Shown in pieces: positions 8,579 through 18,191 of a stretch of DNA of 56,230 nucleotides. Each line of letters begins with the position of its first letter. Within the stretch, counting starts at the first letter, position 1. A program made the position numbers and the translations under genes. The stretch is from Deltaproteobacteria bacterium (GTDB lineage Bacteria > Desulfobacterota > Binatia > Binatales > Binataceae), in assembly GCA_021794015.1 (NCBI GenBank), contig JAJYRQ010000024.1, positions 1 to 56,230 of the forward strand. The letters are read 5' to 3'. The notes under the pieces were generated by a model. The model had not been told where the DNA came from. It did no database searches and saw only the letters and a program-made list of their open reading frames with translations.

Positions 8579-9479
8579 CTTGGCGCTCCCCGTTCCATCA
8601 GCATGGCGCGGTCATTAGCTTTCCCTTTTGCAACTTAGCCCATCGGGTGGTTTGGTTGCAATTTCCGGCGCGATACCTCTGAGGGCGCGAGCTACTGGAT
8701 CAACCGCGGCGCAGCGGCTCCTGGCGTGCAAGCTTCTGGTGGGGAATCCGGTAGCCCCCGGACTGCGCGGAGTAGAGCGAGGCGGAGCGGATCTCTGCGG
8801 CAGCAAACGGCAGGTTTCAAGGTGGAAATCCCGCCTTGGTTTGGCGACCTCATTGCGGCGGTAGTTCTCCGATCACGCCAGCCTGTCCGGACGGCCCTAC
8901 CTGGCGCGCAGCAGGCAGGACCGGGTACGGCGAGCTCCGGACGCTTGACCCCGACGCCAGGGCCCACCGCTGTCGGCAGGGCCGCGGCGACCCCGTTTGC
9001 CGCCTCACCCACGACCACCGCGACGCCTTTTGCGCTGAGCCCCGCGCCGACTGGCGGCGCCGCGTCTCGACGCTGGCCGTTACGCTCACGGTGAGGACCG
9101 GCGCGACCGCTGCGCCGGCGGCCTCGCCAACGCCAGGCGCGAGACGCACGAGTTGGAGCGAGGGCCGGGCCAGGGAGCGCATCGGCGCCAAGCTGGGCGC
9201 CGGGCGGGCGTCCGGCGATTGCCGGCCGCCTGGGGTCGTGGGCCCGTGCTCGGTCATCGCTGTGCGAAGCGCGGGTTTTGCGGCCTGAAACCCGTCGGCA
9301 CTGTGTCTGCTAAGGATGGCGCCGAGAGCCCCAAAAACGACGGCGCAAGCATGCTAAGCAAGTAGGGCGCCTCGCGCGGGCGGCGACGGTGGGATAATCT
9401 CTAAGCTCAGACGCAAGACCGTCGGCTGGCGAAAAGGGCGCGACATTTTCTCGCCGCAGCCGCCGGCTTCTCGCAAACG
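8579..9479. other. Intergenic region, no supported gene
   Basis: About 900 bases separate the divergent CoA-transferase and ileS genes. Several open frames of 100-150 codons overlap here on both strands (for example 8850-9257 minus and 8836-9288 plus). All are Ala/Pro/Arg-rich, none has a recognisable domain, and none has a convincing ribosome binding site. Part of it (about 8940-9070) is low-complexity Thr/Pro/Ala in one plus frame and Val/Gly/Ala in the opposite strand. It may hold a decayed gene. A promoter-like sequence near 9390 points toward ileS. Confidence 0.5.
9390..9398 (+). promoter_or_regulatory. Possible extended -10 promoter for ileS-lspA
   Basis: TGG followed by GATAAT (9390-9398) matches an extended -10 element (TGn plus TATAAT-like). 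No good -35 box is visible. It is 82 bases upstream of the ileS start. Confidence 0.35.
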
Positions 9480-12377
9480 ATGGCGCACAACGACTACAAG
9501 AAAACGCTTACCCTGCCTCGAACCGACTTTCCGATGAAGGCCAATCTGCCCGAGCGCGAGCCGCAAATGCTGCACCGCTGGCAGGAATCGGGCCTTTACC
9601 GCGAGTTGCTCCGACAACGCGCCGCCGCCCCCGGCTGGGTACTGCACGACGGACCGCCCTACGCCAACGGCCGGGTCCATTTCGGCACCGCGCTCAACAA
9701 AATCCTCAAGGACTTCATCGTCCGCTCGCGCGCCATGATGGGTCTGCGCACGCCCTACGTACCCGGCTGGGACTGCCACGGCATGCCGATCGAGCATCAG
9801 GTGGTGCGTGAACTCGGCGCAAAGGCGCGCTCGATGACCAAGGTCGAGTTGCGCCGGCGCTGCCGCGCCTGGGCCGAGCGCTGGATCGAGGTGCAGCGCC
9901 AGGAGTTCCAACGACTCGGCGTGCTCGGCGACTGGCAAAATCCCTACCTCACCCTGAGCTTTGACTACGAGGCGGCCGAGATTCGGATTCTTAAACAATT
10001 ACTTGAACAGGGGTTCATCTACAGGGCGCTGATGCCGGTCTACTGGTGCATCGACTGCCGTACCGCGCTGGCCGAGGCCGAGGTCGAGTACCGTGAGCGC
10101 AATTCGCCCTCGATTTATGTGGCTTTTCCTTTCGACGCATCCGGCGCGGAGCAGACCGCCCTGGCTGCGCGCCCGGAAGAGGCGGCCGTGTTGGAGGAGG
10201 CGCGCCGGCAAGGGCGACTGTTCGCGGTAATCTGGACGACCACGCCATGGACGCTTCCGGCCAACCTTGGTGTCTGCCTCAATCCGGGCCTCGAGTACGT
10301 TGTCCTGGAATCGGGCGAGCGATGGTACATGGTTGCAGCGGTGCTGGCCGACGCCTTCGCCGCGGTCTGCGGACTTACCATTGCGCGCCGCGTGGCGGTT
10401 GCCGAGGCCGCGCTCAAGGCGCTCGACGGAAAGTCGGTCCTTTGCCATCCGTTTGTGGAGCGTAAGGTTCCGGTGATGTTCGCCGAGCACGTGACGGCCG
10501 ACAGCGGAACCGGCCTGGTCCACACGGCGCCGGGCCACGGCCACGAGGACTTTATCGTGGGCAAAGCGTACGGTCTTTCGGTGCTGACGCCCGTGGACGG
10601 GGCCGGCAGCTTCACGGCGGAGGCGGGCAAGTACGCCGGACTGAACGTTTTTGCCGCCAACGAGGTCATCGTTGGCGACCTGTCACGGCTTGGCCGGCTG
10701 CTGAGCCATACTTCGGTGACGCACGCTTACCCGCATTGTTGGCGGTGCAAGAATCCGCTCATCTTCCGGGCCACCGAGCAATGGTTCATGCGGGTCGATC
10801 ACGACGGTCTGCGCCGGCGCGCGCTTGACGAGATAAACCGGCGCGTCAAGTGGATTCCGCCGTGGGCGCGCGAGCGGATTGCCAACATGGTTGCGGCGCG
10901 CCCCGACTGGTGCCTGTCGCGCCAGCGTACCTGGGGCGTGCCGATCCCGGCGCTGCGCTGTCTTCAGTGCCGGCGCGTGGCGCTGTTCCCCGAGGTAATC
11001 GACCGGGTCGAGGCGCTCTTCGCGCGCGAAGGCTCGGACGTCTGGTACCAGCGGCCGGTGGCCGATTTCAGCGGTGAGGCGCTTAGCTGCCCGCAGTGCG
11101 GTGGGGCGGCGTTCGCCAAGGAGGAGGACGTCCTCGATGTCTGGTTCGACTCGGGCTGCTCGCACGAGGCGGTGCTGGGCGGGCGCGCGGAGCTTTCGTG
11201 GCCGGCTGACGCCTACGTCGAGGGAATCGACCAGACGCGGGGATGGTTTCAATCGTCGCTGATGGTGGCTGCGGCGAGCCGCGGGCAAGCGCCCTACAGG
11301 TGCGTGGTCAGCCACGGCCTTGCGCTTGACGAGGTCGGGCGCAAGATGTCCAAGTCGCTCGGCAACCTGGAGTACGCGGCCGACGTGGTAGGCCGGATGG
11401 GAGCCGACGTTTTGCGACTGGTTTTCGCCTCGGTCGATTATGCCGGCGACATGAACGTCGGCGAGACGCTGTTCGGCATGGTTAGCGAAGCCTACCGCAG
11501 GCTGCGCAACACGTTTCGCTACATGCTGGCCAACCTGTACGATTTCGACCCGGCCCAGGACGCGCTCCCGCCGGCGGGCATGCTGGAATTCGACCGCTTC
11601 ATGCTGGTGCAGCTTGAGCGGCTCAAGGCCGAGGCGCGCCGCGCCTACGAGCGGTTCGATTTCAAGGCGGTCTACCACGCGGTGCTCAACTTTGTGGTGG
11701 GCGACTTAAGCTCGCTCTTCATCGACGTCGCCCGCGACCGTCTTTACTGCGCGGCCAAGGCGAGCCCCGAGCGGCGCTCGGCGCAGACCGTGCTTTGCCG
11801 GGCGCTCGATACGCTGGTCAGGATGCTCGCTCCGCTGATTCCGTTCACGGCCGAAGAGGTTTATTCGCATGTGCCGGGCCGGCAGGCCGCTAGTGTTCAT
11901 TTCCTGGAATTCGCGGCCGAGGCGCCGGAGGTGGCCGACTCGGTGCTGGAGATGCGATGGCGTCAGCTCCTTGCCCTGCGCGCCGATGCGCTTAAGGTGC
12001 TCGAGGCGATGCGCCAGGCCGGTGCTATCGGGGCCTCCCTCGAAGCGGTTCTTGAACTGGGGACGACCGCCGAGGACGGCAGCGCGGCGCGATTGTTGGA
12101 CGGCCGGCTCGAGGCCTTCAGGGAACTGTGCGTCGTCTCGGGAGTGGCCATGATGCCGGCCGCGCAGACGGCCGACTTTGCGGGCCGGCTGGACGGAAGA
12201 AGCGAGACGGCCGGCGACGGTTTTTTCGCGCGGCCGAGCCAAGCCGCGCCCGAGTTCCTGATCGTTGGGCGGCGCGCCCCCGGACGAAAATGTCCCCGGT
12301 GTTGGGTCTATTTCGAGGCGCCCGAGGCCGAGCAACTGTGTCCGCGCTGCCGCCGGGTGCTGGCCAGCGCCGCATGA
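9480..12377 (+). CDS. ileS: Isoleucyl-tRNA synthetase
   Basis: Charges tRNA-Ile with isoleucine. The 965-residue product starts in the family manner (DYKKTLTLPRTDFPMKANLP). The class I signature region is DGPPYANGRVHFGTALNK, so the HIGH motif reads HFGT; related enzymes often have HIGT. The CP1 editing domain follows, then GRKMSKSLGN (KMSKS) near residues 620-629. The C-terminal zinc knuckle has CPRCW and CPRC pairs, as in the bacterial-type enzyme. The stop overlaps the lspA start (ATGA), and ileS-lspA is a frequent pair. Confidence 0.97.
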   Translation: MAHNDYKKTLTLPRTDFPMKANLPEREPQMLHRWQESGLYRELLRQRAAAPGWVLHDGPPYANGRVHFGTALNKILKDFIVRSRAMMGLRTPYVPGWDCHGMPIEHQVVRELGAKARSMTKVELRRRCRAWAERWIEVQRQEFQRLGVLGDWQNPYLTLSFDYEAAEIRILKQLLEQGFIYRALMPVYWCIDCRTALAEAEVEYRERNSPSIYVAFPFDASGAEQTALAARPEEAAVLEEARRQGRLFAVIWTTTPWTLPANLGVCLNPGLEYVVLESGERWYMVAAVLADAFAAVCGLTIARRVAVAEAALKALDGKSVLCHPFVERKVPVMFAEHVTADSGTGLVHTAPGHGHEDFIVGKAYGLSVLTPVDGAGSFTAEAGKYAGLNVFAANEVIVGDLSRLGRLLSHTSVTHAYPHCWRCKNPLIFRATEQWFMRVDHDGLRRRALDEINRRVKWIPPWARERIANMVAARPDWCLSRQRTWGVPIPALRCLQCRRVALFPEVIDRVEALFAREGSDVWYQRPVADFSGEALSCPQCGGAAFAKEEDVLDVWFDSGCSHEAVLGGRAELSWPADAYVEGIDQTRGWFQSSLMVAAASRGQAPYRCVVSHGLALDEVGRKMSKSLGNLEYAADVVGRMGADVLRLVFASVDYAGDMNVGETLFGMVSEAYRRLRNTFRYMLANLYDFDPAQDALPPAGMLEFDRFMLVQLERLKAEARRAYERFDFKAVYHAVLNFVVGDLSSLFIDVARDRLYCAAKASPERRSAQTVLCRALDTLVRMLAPLIPFTAEEVYSHVPGRQAASVHFLEFAAEAPEVADSVLEMRWRQLLALRADALKVLEAMRQAGAIGASLEAVLELGTTAEDGSAARLLDGRLEAFRELCVVSGVAMMPAAQTADFAGRLDGRSETAGDGFFARPSQAAPEFLIVGRRAPGRKCPRCWVYFEAPEAEQLCPRCRRVLASAA

Positions 12378-12946
12378 GCGCTGCAGCGATGGTACAGGAC
12401 GGGGCGCAAGGCAGAGTCGGTGCCGGGGCTCGGGCTGTCTGGGCGCCGCTGCTTTTGGTCAGTCTCCCGGTTGTGCTGCTCGACCGGGTAAGCAAGCTTT
12501 ACGCGCTTAGCCATTTCAGCGGCAACCGGCCGCTGGTGCTGATTCCTCATCTGCTTGCCTTTACTTACGCCGAGAATCCCGGCGCCGCATTCAGTCTTCT
12601 GGCCGGACTTTCTCCGCTGTGGCGGGCGGCGCTGCTCGATTCGGCTTCGTTGGTTGCAAGCGTTGTGCTGGTCTTGCTGCTTGCGCGCGCGCCGCGATGG
12701 TGGCCCAATGCCTTTGCTCTGGCGCTTATCCTGGGCGGCGCGTTGGGCAACCTTGTCGATCGGCTGCTCAGCGGCCGGGTGCCGGACTTCATCTATGTTC
12801 ATTACTACGGTTGGAGCTACCCGGTCTTTAACTTCGCCGACAGCGCCATCACGGTGGGCGTTGCGCTTGTGCTGCTTGCTCCCTATGTGAGAGGGCGGGC
12901 GCGGGAGCCTGCGGCTGATACAGGCAAGCTGTGCAAAACGGCCTGA
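12374..12946 (+). CDS. lspA: Lipoprotein signal peptidase LspA
   Basis: Inner-membrane aspartyl protease that removes signal peptides from diacylated prolipoproteins. The 190-residue protein has four predicted membrane helices. It carries the conserved patch AENPGAAFSLL and the two catalytic aspartates in LGNLVDRLL and FNFADSAITVG. The ATG chosen overlaps the ileS stop; the frame is open further upstream inside ileS but the homology starts here. About 20 polar residues precede the first helix. Confidence 0.95.
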   Translation: MSAAAMVQDGAQGRVGAGARAVWAPLLLVSLPVVLLDRVSKLYALSHFSGNRPLVLIPHLLAFTYAENPGAAFSLLAGLSPLWRAALLDSASLVASVVLVLLLARAPRWWPNAFALALILGGALGNLVDRLLSGRVPDFIYVHYYGWSYPVFNFADSAITVGVALVLLAPYVRGRAREPAADTGKLCKTA

Positions 12947-12971
12947 GAATCGTCGCGCCGGCCTAAGACCA

Positions 12972-14213
12972 ATGGCGAACAGTCGCGAAGGGCGGCGCAT
13001 CCGGCGGTGGCTGTTGACCTTGGCACTCAGCGCGGTGGCGCTCTCTGCCAACTACGTTTACCGTTTTCGGTTTCGCTACAGCGAGCTGAACTTCCGCTTC
13101 TATTGGGACTGGACAACGCAACTGAGAGCGGGCGTTGCTCCCTGGCGGCCGCAGGCCGATATCGTTTATACCCCGGCGTTTGTCGAGGCGTTGGTACCGT
13201 TGACGTGGCTTAAGCCGGCGCATGCGTGGCTGGTCTGGCAGTTTCTTCAGCTTGCGGCTTTTTTTGCCGCGGTGCTGCTTTTGGCCCGTGAGTTGGGTCC
13301 GCTTGCCAGCCGCCGGGCAACCGCCGCCTTAGGCGTGGTAGTGCTGTTGCTGCCCTACCTGCTGGCGGGGACCATCTACGTTGGCTCGGGCGTGCCGCTG
13401 CTGCTTCTTCTGGTGACCCTGGCTTGGCGCTTGGCCCGAAGGAAGCGGTCCGGATGGGCCGGTCTGATGCTGGCGGGTGCAACCGTTCTTAAGGTCTATC
13501 CCGCCTGTGCGGCCGGCTACTTTTTGTTTCGCCGCCGCTATCGGGTCGTCTTGTGGAGCGCTCTCTGGACGCTTGTGCTGGTGGCTCTTACCAACCCGCG
13601 CTACTGGTTGGCGGGGCTTTGGGGTGCCAGCCGCGCCCTTGGGCAGCGCGACATGTATGCCCAGGAGCGGGCGCTCAGCATTGCCATGAACCTTTATGCC
13701 GTTACGAGCGAGCGTCATTTTTATCTGGCGGCATTGGCGGCTGCGGCGGCTTGCTTAATTGCCAGCGCCGCCTACGCAACCTTGAAGGCGCCGACTGGCG
13801 CCGAGGCCGACGGCATCGTGCTTGGCCTGTGGCTGGCGGTTTCGCTGCTGCTTGCCCCGGTGGCTTGGCCGCACGAGATTGCGCTTCTGATGCCGCTTTA
13901 CCTATACGCGGCAGACATTCTGCTGCAACGCTACAGAATGGTCCCGGTGGCGGCGCGCTCGCTGCTTTTGGCGGGCGCGGTGGGGATAGTCGTGCCGTAT
14001 TACTCGAGCCCGGCGCGCAGCCTTCACCTCTACTTTTTTGCGCTCGTCGCGCAGTACCTTGGCGGATGCTGGCTGGTGGCCGGACCGGGATGGCGCGCCG
14101 AGCCGGCGAGCACGGGTCAGCGCCCGGTGGTGCCTTGGGGCGAGGCCGCGGGCGTAGGGGCCAGCCGCCCGCCAAGGTCCGGCGGGCCGTCGAACTCCGA
14201 GGCCGGCCGGTAA
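12972..14213 (+). CDS. GT87-type (DUF2029) membrane glycosyltransferase
   Basis: Predicted polyprenyl-phosphate-mannose-dependent transferase, a GT-C enzyme acting on the outer face of the inner membrane. The 413-residue product has about nine to ten hydrophobic helices. It matches the family pattern: an early extracytoplasmic loop with FRFYWDWTTQLRAG...YTPAFVEAL, the central GSGVPLLLLLVTLAW and WAGLMLAGATVLKVYPA segments, and WPHEIALLMPLYLY late. The last 35 residues are low complexity and overlap the convergent gene at 14117-14545 by 97 bases. It follows lspA by 25 bases and may be cotranscribed. The acceptor is unknown. Confidence 0.8.
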   Translation: MANSREGRRIRRWLLTLALSAVALSANYVYRFRFRYSELNFRFYWDWTTQLRAGVAPWRPQADIVYTPAFVEALVPLTWLKPAHAWLVWQFLQLAAFFAAVLLLARELGPLASRRATAALGVVVLLLPYLLAGTIYVGSGVPLLLLLVTLAWRLARRKRSGWAGLMLAGATVLKVYPACAAGYFLFRRRYRVVLWSALWTLVLVALTNPRYWLAGLWGASRALGQRDMYAQERALSIAMNLYAVTSERHFYLAALAAAAACLIASAAYATLKAPTGAEADGIVLGLWLAVSLLLAPVAWPHEIALLMPLYLYAADILLQRYRMVPVAARSLLLAGAVGIVVPYYSSPARSLHLYFFALVAQYLGGCWLVAGPGWRAEPASTGQRPVVPWGEAAGVGASRPPRSGGPSNSEAGR

Positions 14214-14545
14214 GGCGCCCGCGGCACAACCGGCGGGTTGCGCGAGCCGTCCAGCGGGGCCAAGCGGTCGTCAGCGTTTGCCAGCGTGGCGGCCAGCGTC
14301 TGGTCGGTGCGCCACGGTTCGTTGGCGCCGGCGCGCACGCAACTGCCCACCAGATCGTAGCGCATCCAGTACACGACCCGCATCGGCAAGCCCGAGGGAT
14401 CGCTGCGCAGCTCGTTGTAACACCACTTCTCGTTGAAGCGCAGGCCGTTTTCTTCGGCAAGGCGCGGCTCGTTGAGGCTGCCTTCGGTCCGACTCGGCGT
14501 GCCGAGCAAGGCCACGACGGCGTTGCGTGTTGGCGCGCGGCTCAT
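14117..14545 (-). CDS. Uncharacterised protein translationally coupled to nuoEF
   Basis: I do not recognise this 142-residue protein. Its ATG overlaps the nuoEF stop (ATGA), which supports real, coupled translation. The conserved-looking part is residues 1 to about 90 (with GSLNEPRLAEENGLRFNEKW and SGLPMRVVYWMRYDLVG), rich in aromatic and charged residues. The last 35 residues are Pro/Gly-rich. There is no signal peptide or membrane segment. The 3' end overlaps the end of the convergent GT87 gene. Its position at the end of the complex I operon suggests a role with the complex, but that is only context. Confidence 0.7.
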   Translation of the reverse strand: MSRAPTRNAVVALLGTPSRTEGSLNEPRLAEENGLRFNEKWCYNELRSDPSGLPMRVVYWMRYDLVGSCVRAGANEPWRTDQTLAATLANADDRLAPLDGSRNPPVVPRAPYRPASEFDGPPDLGGRLAPTPAASPQGTTGR

Positions 14546-16332
14546 ACCTCGAAGCTCTCCGGAAAGGGGCAGCGGCCTTCCTTGATATGGCGCTCGAACT
14601 CGCCGCGGAACTGCGTAAGGAAGGCGCGGGCCGCCCAGGCCGCGCCGTCGGCGAGCGCGCAGATGCACTTGCCGTCCATGAAGAAGCAGCAGTCGGCAAT
14701 GGCGTCGAGGTCCTCGGGTTTACCCTGGCCGTTTTCGATGCGCCGCAGTATTTTGAGCGTCCAGCCGGTCCCCTCGCGGCACTGGGTGCATTGGCCGCAC
14801 GACTCATGCGCGAAGAAGCGCGCCACCACCAGCGCCGCCCGCACCATGCAGCTTCGATCGTCGAGCACAATTACGCCGCCGGTGCCAAGCAGTGTGCCGG
14901 CGGCGCGCAGCGATTCGTGGTCCATCGCCACGTCAGCCTGCTCGGCCTTTAGCACGGGCATCGAGACGCCTCCGGGAACGATCGCCTTGAGGCGCCGGCC
15001 CTCGGGCAAGCCGCCGCAGTGCTTGAAAATGATGTCGCTGAGCCTGGTGCCGAGCGGCAGCTCGATAACGCCCGGGCGCTTGACATGGCCGCTTACGCCG
15101 AACAGCGTATGCCCGCTGCTCTTTTCCGCGCCCTGGGTCTTAAACCACTGGGCGCCGTTTTGCACGATGGCCGGCAGGTGGGAGAGCGTCTCGACATTGT
15201 CGACGGTGGTGGGCTGGTCCCAAAGCCCGCGCTGCGCGGGAAAGGGCGGCCGTTTGCGCGGCTGGCCCTTGCGCCCTTCCATCGATTCGAGCATCCCGCT
15301 TTCTTCGCCGCAGATGTAAGCGCCGGCTCCACGCTGGACGTGCACGTCCAGCCGCCGCCCCAGGGCGCGCGCCTGCTCGCCCAGGATGCCGGCTTGGTAG
15401 GCGTCGGCGATCGCCTGGCGCAGGATGCGGTAGGCATCGACATATTCGCCCCGGACGTAGATAAAGGCCGCGTCGGCCAGGATAGCATGGGCGGCGATCA
15501 TTATCCCTTCGATTAGCAGGAAGGGGTTGCGTTCCATTATCTGGCGGTCTTTGAAGGTGCCGGGTTCGCTTTCGTCGGCGTTGACCGCAAGGTAGCGCGG
15601 GCGCCCGTCCTTGGGCGGCATGAAGGTCCATTTCATCCCGGTGACAAACCCTGCGCCGCCGCGCCCGCGAAGCCCCGATTCCTGCACCAGCTTGCAAAGG
15701 TCGCCGGGCGCCATCGCGGCTGCCCGTGCAAGCGCCTGCCAGCCGCCCTGCGCGCCGTAGGACCCGAGCTCGAGCCAGCGGGCGTCGCCCGGCGGCAGCA
15801 GGTAGCCGGCGACCTCGGGCGGAAACCACGAGTTGACCGCCGCCGGCTGGCGCGCCCCGAGCGCCGCCTCGGGCGAGACCGTCAGCCCGGCGGCGAACTC
15901 GGGCGTGACGTTTTCCAGGTAGGCCTGCTGATTGACCTGCACCACCGGCGCGCTGGCACAGGAGCCCAGGCACTCGACTTCAACCAGGGCAAAGCGGCCG
16001 TCGGCGGTGGCGCTGCCGGCCCGGATGCCGAGCCGCGCCTCCAGCGCGCGCACCACCGCGCGGGCGCCGTTAAGACAGCAGGGAAGATTGGTGCAGACCT
16101 GAATGATCGCCCGGGCCGGCGGCTGATTGAAAAGCGAGTAAAAGGAAGCCACCTCGGCGACTTCCCGCGTCTTCAGGCCGAACAACGGCGCCAGCTCGGC
16201 AAAAAGCTCGGGCGAAAGTCCGCGCAGCTCCTCGCGCGCGACATGCAGCGCGGTAAGCAGCGCGCCCCGCGGCTGGGGATAGCGGCTTATCTCGGCGCGG
16301 ATTTTCTCCAGCGTGTCGTCTGAAAGCAGCAT
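14542..16332 (-). CDS. nuoEF: Fused NuoE-NuoF NADH-binding module of complex I
   Basis: One 596-residue frame contains both NADH-oxidising subunits. Residues 1 to about 155 are NuoE, with the [2Fe-2S] N1a ligands C80, C85 (or C86), C121 and C125. From about residue 165 it is NuoF, with the FMN/NADH loop LRGRGGAGFVTGMKW (221-235), the GAGAYICGEESGML segment, and the [4Fe-4S] N3 ligands C512, C515, C518 and C558. No stop codon separates the parts. It accepts electrons from NADH and passes them to NuoG. Four bases separate it from nuoD. Confidence 0.95.
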   Translation of the reverse strand: MLLSDDTLEKIRAEISRYPQPRGALLTALHVAREELRGLSPELFAELAPLFGLKTREVAEVASFYSLFNQPPARAIIQVCTNLPCCLNGARAVVRALEARLGIRAGSATADGRFALVEVECLGSCASAPVVQVNQQAYLENVTPEFAAGLTVSPEAALGARQPAAVNSWFPPEVAGYLLPPGDARWLELGSYGAQGGWQALARAAAMAPGDLCKLVQESGLRGRGGAGFVTGMKWTFMPPKDGRPRYLAVNADESEPGTFKDRQIMERNPFLLIEGIMIAAHAILADAAFIYVRGEYVDAYRILRQAIADAYQAGILGEQARALGRRLDVHVQRGAGAYICGEESGMLESMEGRKGQPRKRPPFPAQRGLWDQPTTVDNVETLSHLPAIVQNGAQWFKTQGAEKSSGHTLFGVSGHVKRPGVIELPLGTRLSDIIFKHCGGLPEGRRLKAIVPGGVSMPVLKAEQADVAMDHESLRAAGTLLGTGGVIVLDDRSCMVRAALVVARFFAHESCGQCTQCREGTGWTLKILRRIENGQGKPEDLDAIADCCFFMDGKCICALADGAAWAARAFLTQFRGEFERHIKEGRCPFPESFEV

Positions 16333-16336
16333 CGCA

Positions 16337-17617
16337 CTAGCGGTCGCACTCGCCGCCGATCATGTTTATCAGGTCGAAGGTCGGCACAATATCGGCCAGC
16401 ATCCGGCCGGTAATCATCCGAGCCAGCGGCTGCATATTAGAGAAGCTCGGCGCGCGGCACCGGCACTTGTACGGCCGCCCGCTGCCGTCGCTTACGATAT
16501 AAAAGCCGACCTCGCCGTTGGCGCCCTCGACCGCGGCGTAGACCTCGCCGGCAGGCGCCAGGTCGCCCTCGGTGACCAGCTTGAACTGATCGATAAGTTC
16601 TTCCATGCGGTTGAAGACCTTGCCTTTGCGCGGCCAGCGGATGCGCGGGTCGTCGGCGTTGACCGGGCCGTCGGGGATTCTCTCAAGGCACTGCAGGACC
16701 ATGCGTCGGCTTTGGCGTATTTCTTCCAGCCGCACCAGATAGCGGTCGTAATTGTCGCTGTGCTCGCCCACGGGAACGTCAAAATCCAGCTCGCCATAAA
16801 CCAGGTAGGGCTGAACCCGGCGCAGGTCGAGCGCGACGCCGCCCGCGCGCAGCAGCGGGCCGGTAACGCCGTAGGCGATAAGCTCTTCGGCCGGAAGGTA
16901 GCCCGTCCCTTCAAGGCGCTGGCGGAAGATCGGGTTGTCGGTCAGCATCCGATGGGCGTCATCCACCAGGCCGGCGATGCGGTCGAGGCGCTCGCGGCAG
17001 AAAGGGGCAAAGCCCTCGGGCAGGTCGGCCCAGACGCCGCCGACGCGGATGTAATTGGTCGTGATCCGGGCGCCGCAGAGCGCGTCCAGCAAATCCAGCG
17101 CCAGTTCGCGCCCCTCAAGCAAGTAGAGAAACGGCGTCATCGCCGCCAACTCGAGGCCCATCGCGCCCACGCACAGCATATGGTCCGTGATGCGCGCGAT
17201 CTCGCCCGCGATCACCCGAATGAACTCGCAGCGCGGCGGCGTCTTGATCCCGAACAGCTTCTCCACCGCCAGGCAGTAGCCGACATTGTTGAGCATCGCC
17301 GAGCTGTAGTTGAGCCGGTCGGTATAGGGGATGTTCTGGTAGTAGTGGCCGCTTTCGCACTCCTTTTCGAAGCCGCGATGGAGGTAGCCGACCTGGACGT
17401 CGGCGTTGAGGATTTTTTCGCCGTCCAGGTCGAGCACGATCCGCACGGTGCCGTGGGTGGCCGGATGGGACGGGCCGAAATTGATCCGCATCGGACGGGC
17501 GTGAAGCTCGCCAACCGGCACTGCCTGCGCCGCCTGCGGCGCTTCAGTGCGGGCGTCGAGGCTCGTTGGCGGCCGGTCCGTGAAGCGGTTGGACGGGTTG
17601 TTCGTCGCGTTTGCCAT
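16337..17617 (-). CDS. nuoD: NADH-quinone oxidoreductase subunit D
   Basis: The 49-kDa-type subunit helps form the quinone site of complex I. The 426-residue product shows MRINFGPSHPATHGTVR, YLHRGFEKECE, and the C-terminal RCRAPSFSNMQPLARM and DIVPTFDLINMIGGECDR, all typical. The open frame starts at ATG 17617, 74 bases inside nuoC. ATG 17491 (MRINFGPSH) would avoid the overlap but would give an unusually short N-terminus, so a start at or near 17617 is kept. The order C-D-EF is conserved in many bacteria. Confidence 0.95.
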   Translation of the reverse strand: MANATNNPSNRFTDRPPTSLDARTEAPQAAQAVPVGELHARPMRINFGPSHPATHGTVRIVLDLDGEKILNADVQVGYLHRGFEKECESGHYYQNIPYTDRLNYSSAMLNNVGYCLAVEKLFGIKTPPRCEFIRVIAGEIARITDHMLCVGAMGLELAAMTPFLYLLEGRELALDLLDALCGARITTNYIRVGGVWADLPEGFAPFCRERLDRIAGLVDDAHRMLTDNPIFRQRLEGTGYLPAEELIAYGVTGPLLRAGGVALDLRRVQPYLVYGELDFDVPVGEHSDNYDRYLVRLEEIRQSRRMVLQCLERIPDGPVNADDPRIRWPRKGKVFNRMEELIDQFKLVTEGDLAPAGEVYAAVEGANGEVGFYIVSDGSGRPYKCRCRAPSFSNMQPLARMITGRMLADIVPTFDLINMIGGECDR

Positions 17618-18191
17618 AGTCTTTACGCAGCGGATGACCTACGAACGATTCGTCAAGGTAGATGCGACGCAGGTCGGGATGGCCCTGGAAGCGGATGCCG
17701 TACAGGTCGTAGGTTTCCCGCTCCAGCCAGTTCGCGCCCGGCCACACCGTGGTGACAGTCGGGAGCGTGGGATCGTCCTCGGGCACGCGGCACTTGAGCC
17801 GCAGGCGGTGGAAGAAGCGGGTCGAAAGCAGATGGTAGACCACCGCGAAGCGCGGCAAAGGCCCGCGCTCGGGCATCGCCACCTGGTGGCGCGACAACGG
17901 CCCCCGCCGCACCATCGCTCGGTTGCGGTCCCAGATTTCAACGGGCCGGCGAAACCCGTCGGGCTGACCCATGTAGTCGACCGCGGTCACGTCGACGAGG
18001 AGGTCGAAGCACAGCTCGGGATCGTCGCGCAAGGCGAGGCAGACCTCGACGATCTGCCGGCGGTCAACGTGGATACGGTCGTCGCCGCGCCAGGCGCGGT
18101 GCTCGAGCACCTGCTGACCCAGCCGCGCCAGCACCTTGCGCAAAAGCGGCGAAGGCTCGCCCGGGGTCGCCTGATTTTCGTCGTCATGCAT
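17544..18191 (-). CDS. nuoC: NADH-quinone oxidoreductase subunit C
   Basis: The 30-kDa-type subunit of the connecting fragment of complex I. In this 215-residue protein the signature WLERETYDLYGIRFQGHPDL is followed by RRIYL and the C-terminal GHPLRKDY. The N-terminal half has FDLLVDVTAVDYMG. The ATG lies within the last codons of nuoI (8-base overlap). The C-terminal tail after RKDYGKR is longer than usual and overlaps the start of nuoD. Confidence 0.94.
   Translation of the reverse strand: MHDDENQATPGEPSPLLRKVLARLGQQVLEHRAWRGDDRIHVDRRQIVEVCLALRDDPELCFDLLVDVTAVDYMGQPDGFRRPVEIWDRNRAMVRRGPLSRHQVAMPERGPLPRFAVVYHLLSTRFFHRLRLKCRVPEDDPTLPTVTTVWPGANWLERETYDLYGIRFQGHPDLRRIYLDESFVGHPLRKDYGKRDEQPVQPLHGPAANEPRRPH

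Noticed and set aside
8692..9288. Overlapping open frames of 100-150 codons on both strands between the CoA-transferases and ileS
   Set aside because: Low-complexity Pro/Ala/Arg composition, no domain, no ribosome binding site, and competing frames on both strands. GC-rich DNA gives such frames by chance.
13553..15319. 588-codon plus-strand frame
   Set aside because: It runs antisense through nuoEF and across the GT87 gene in another frame. The composition is implausible and there is no homology.
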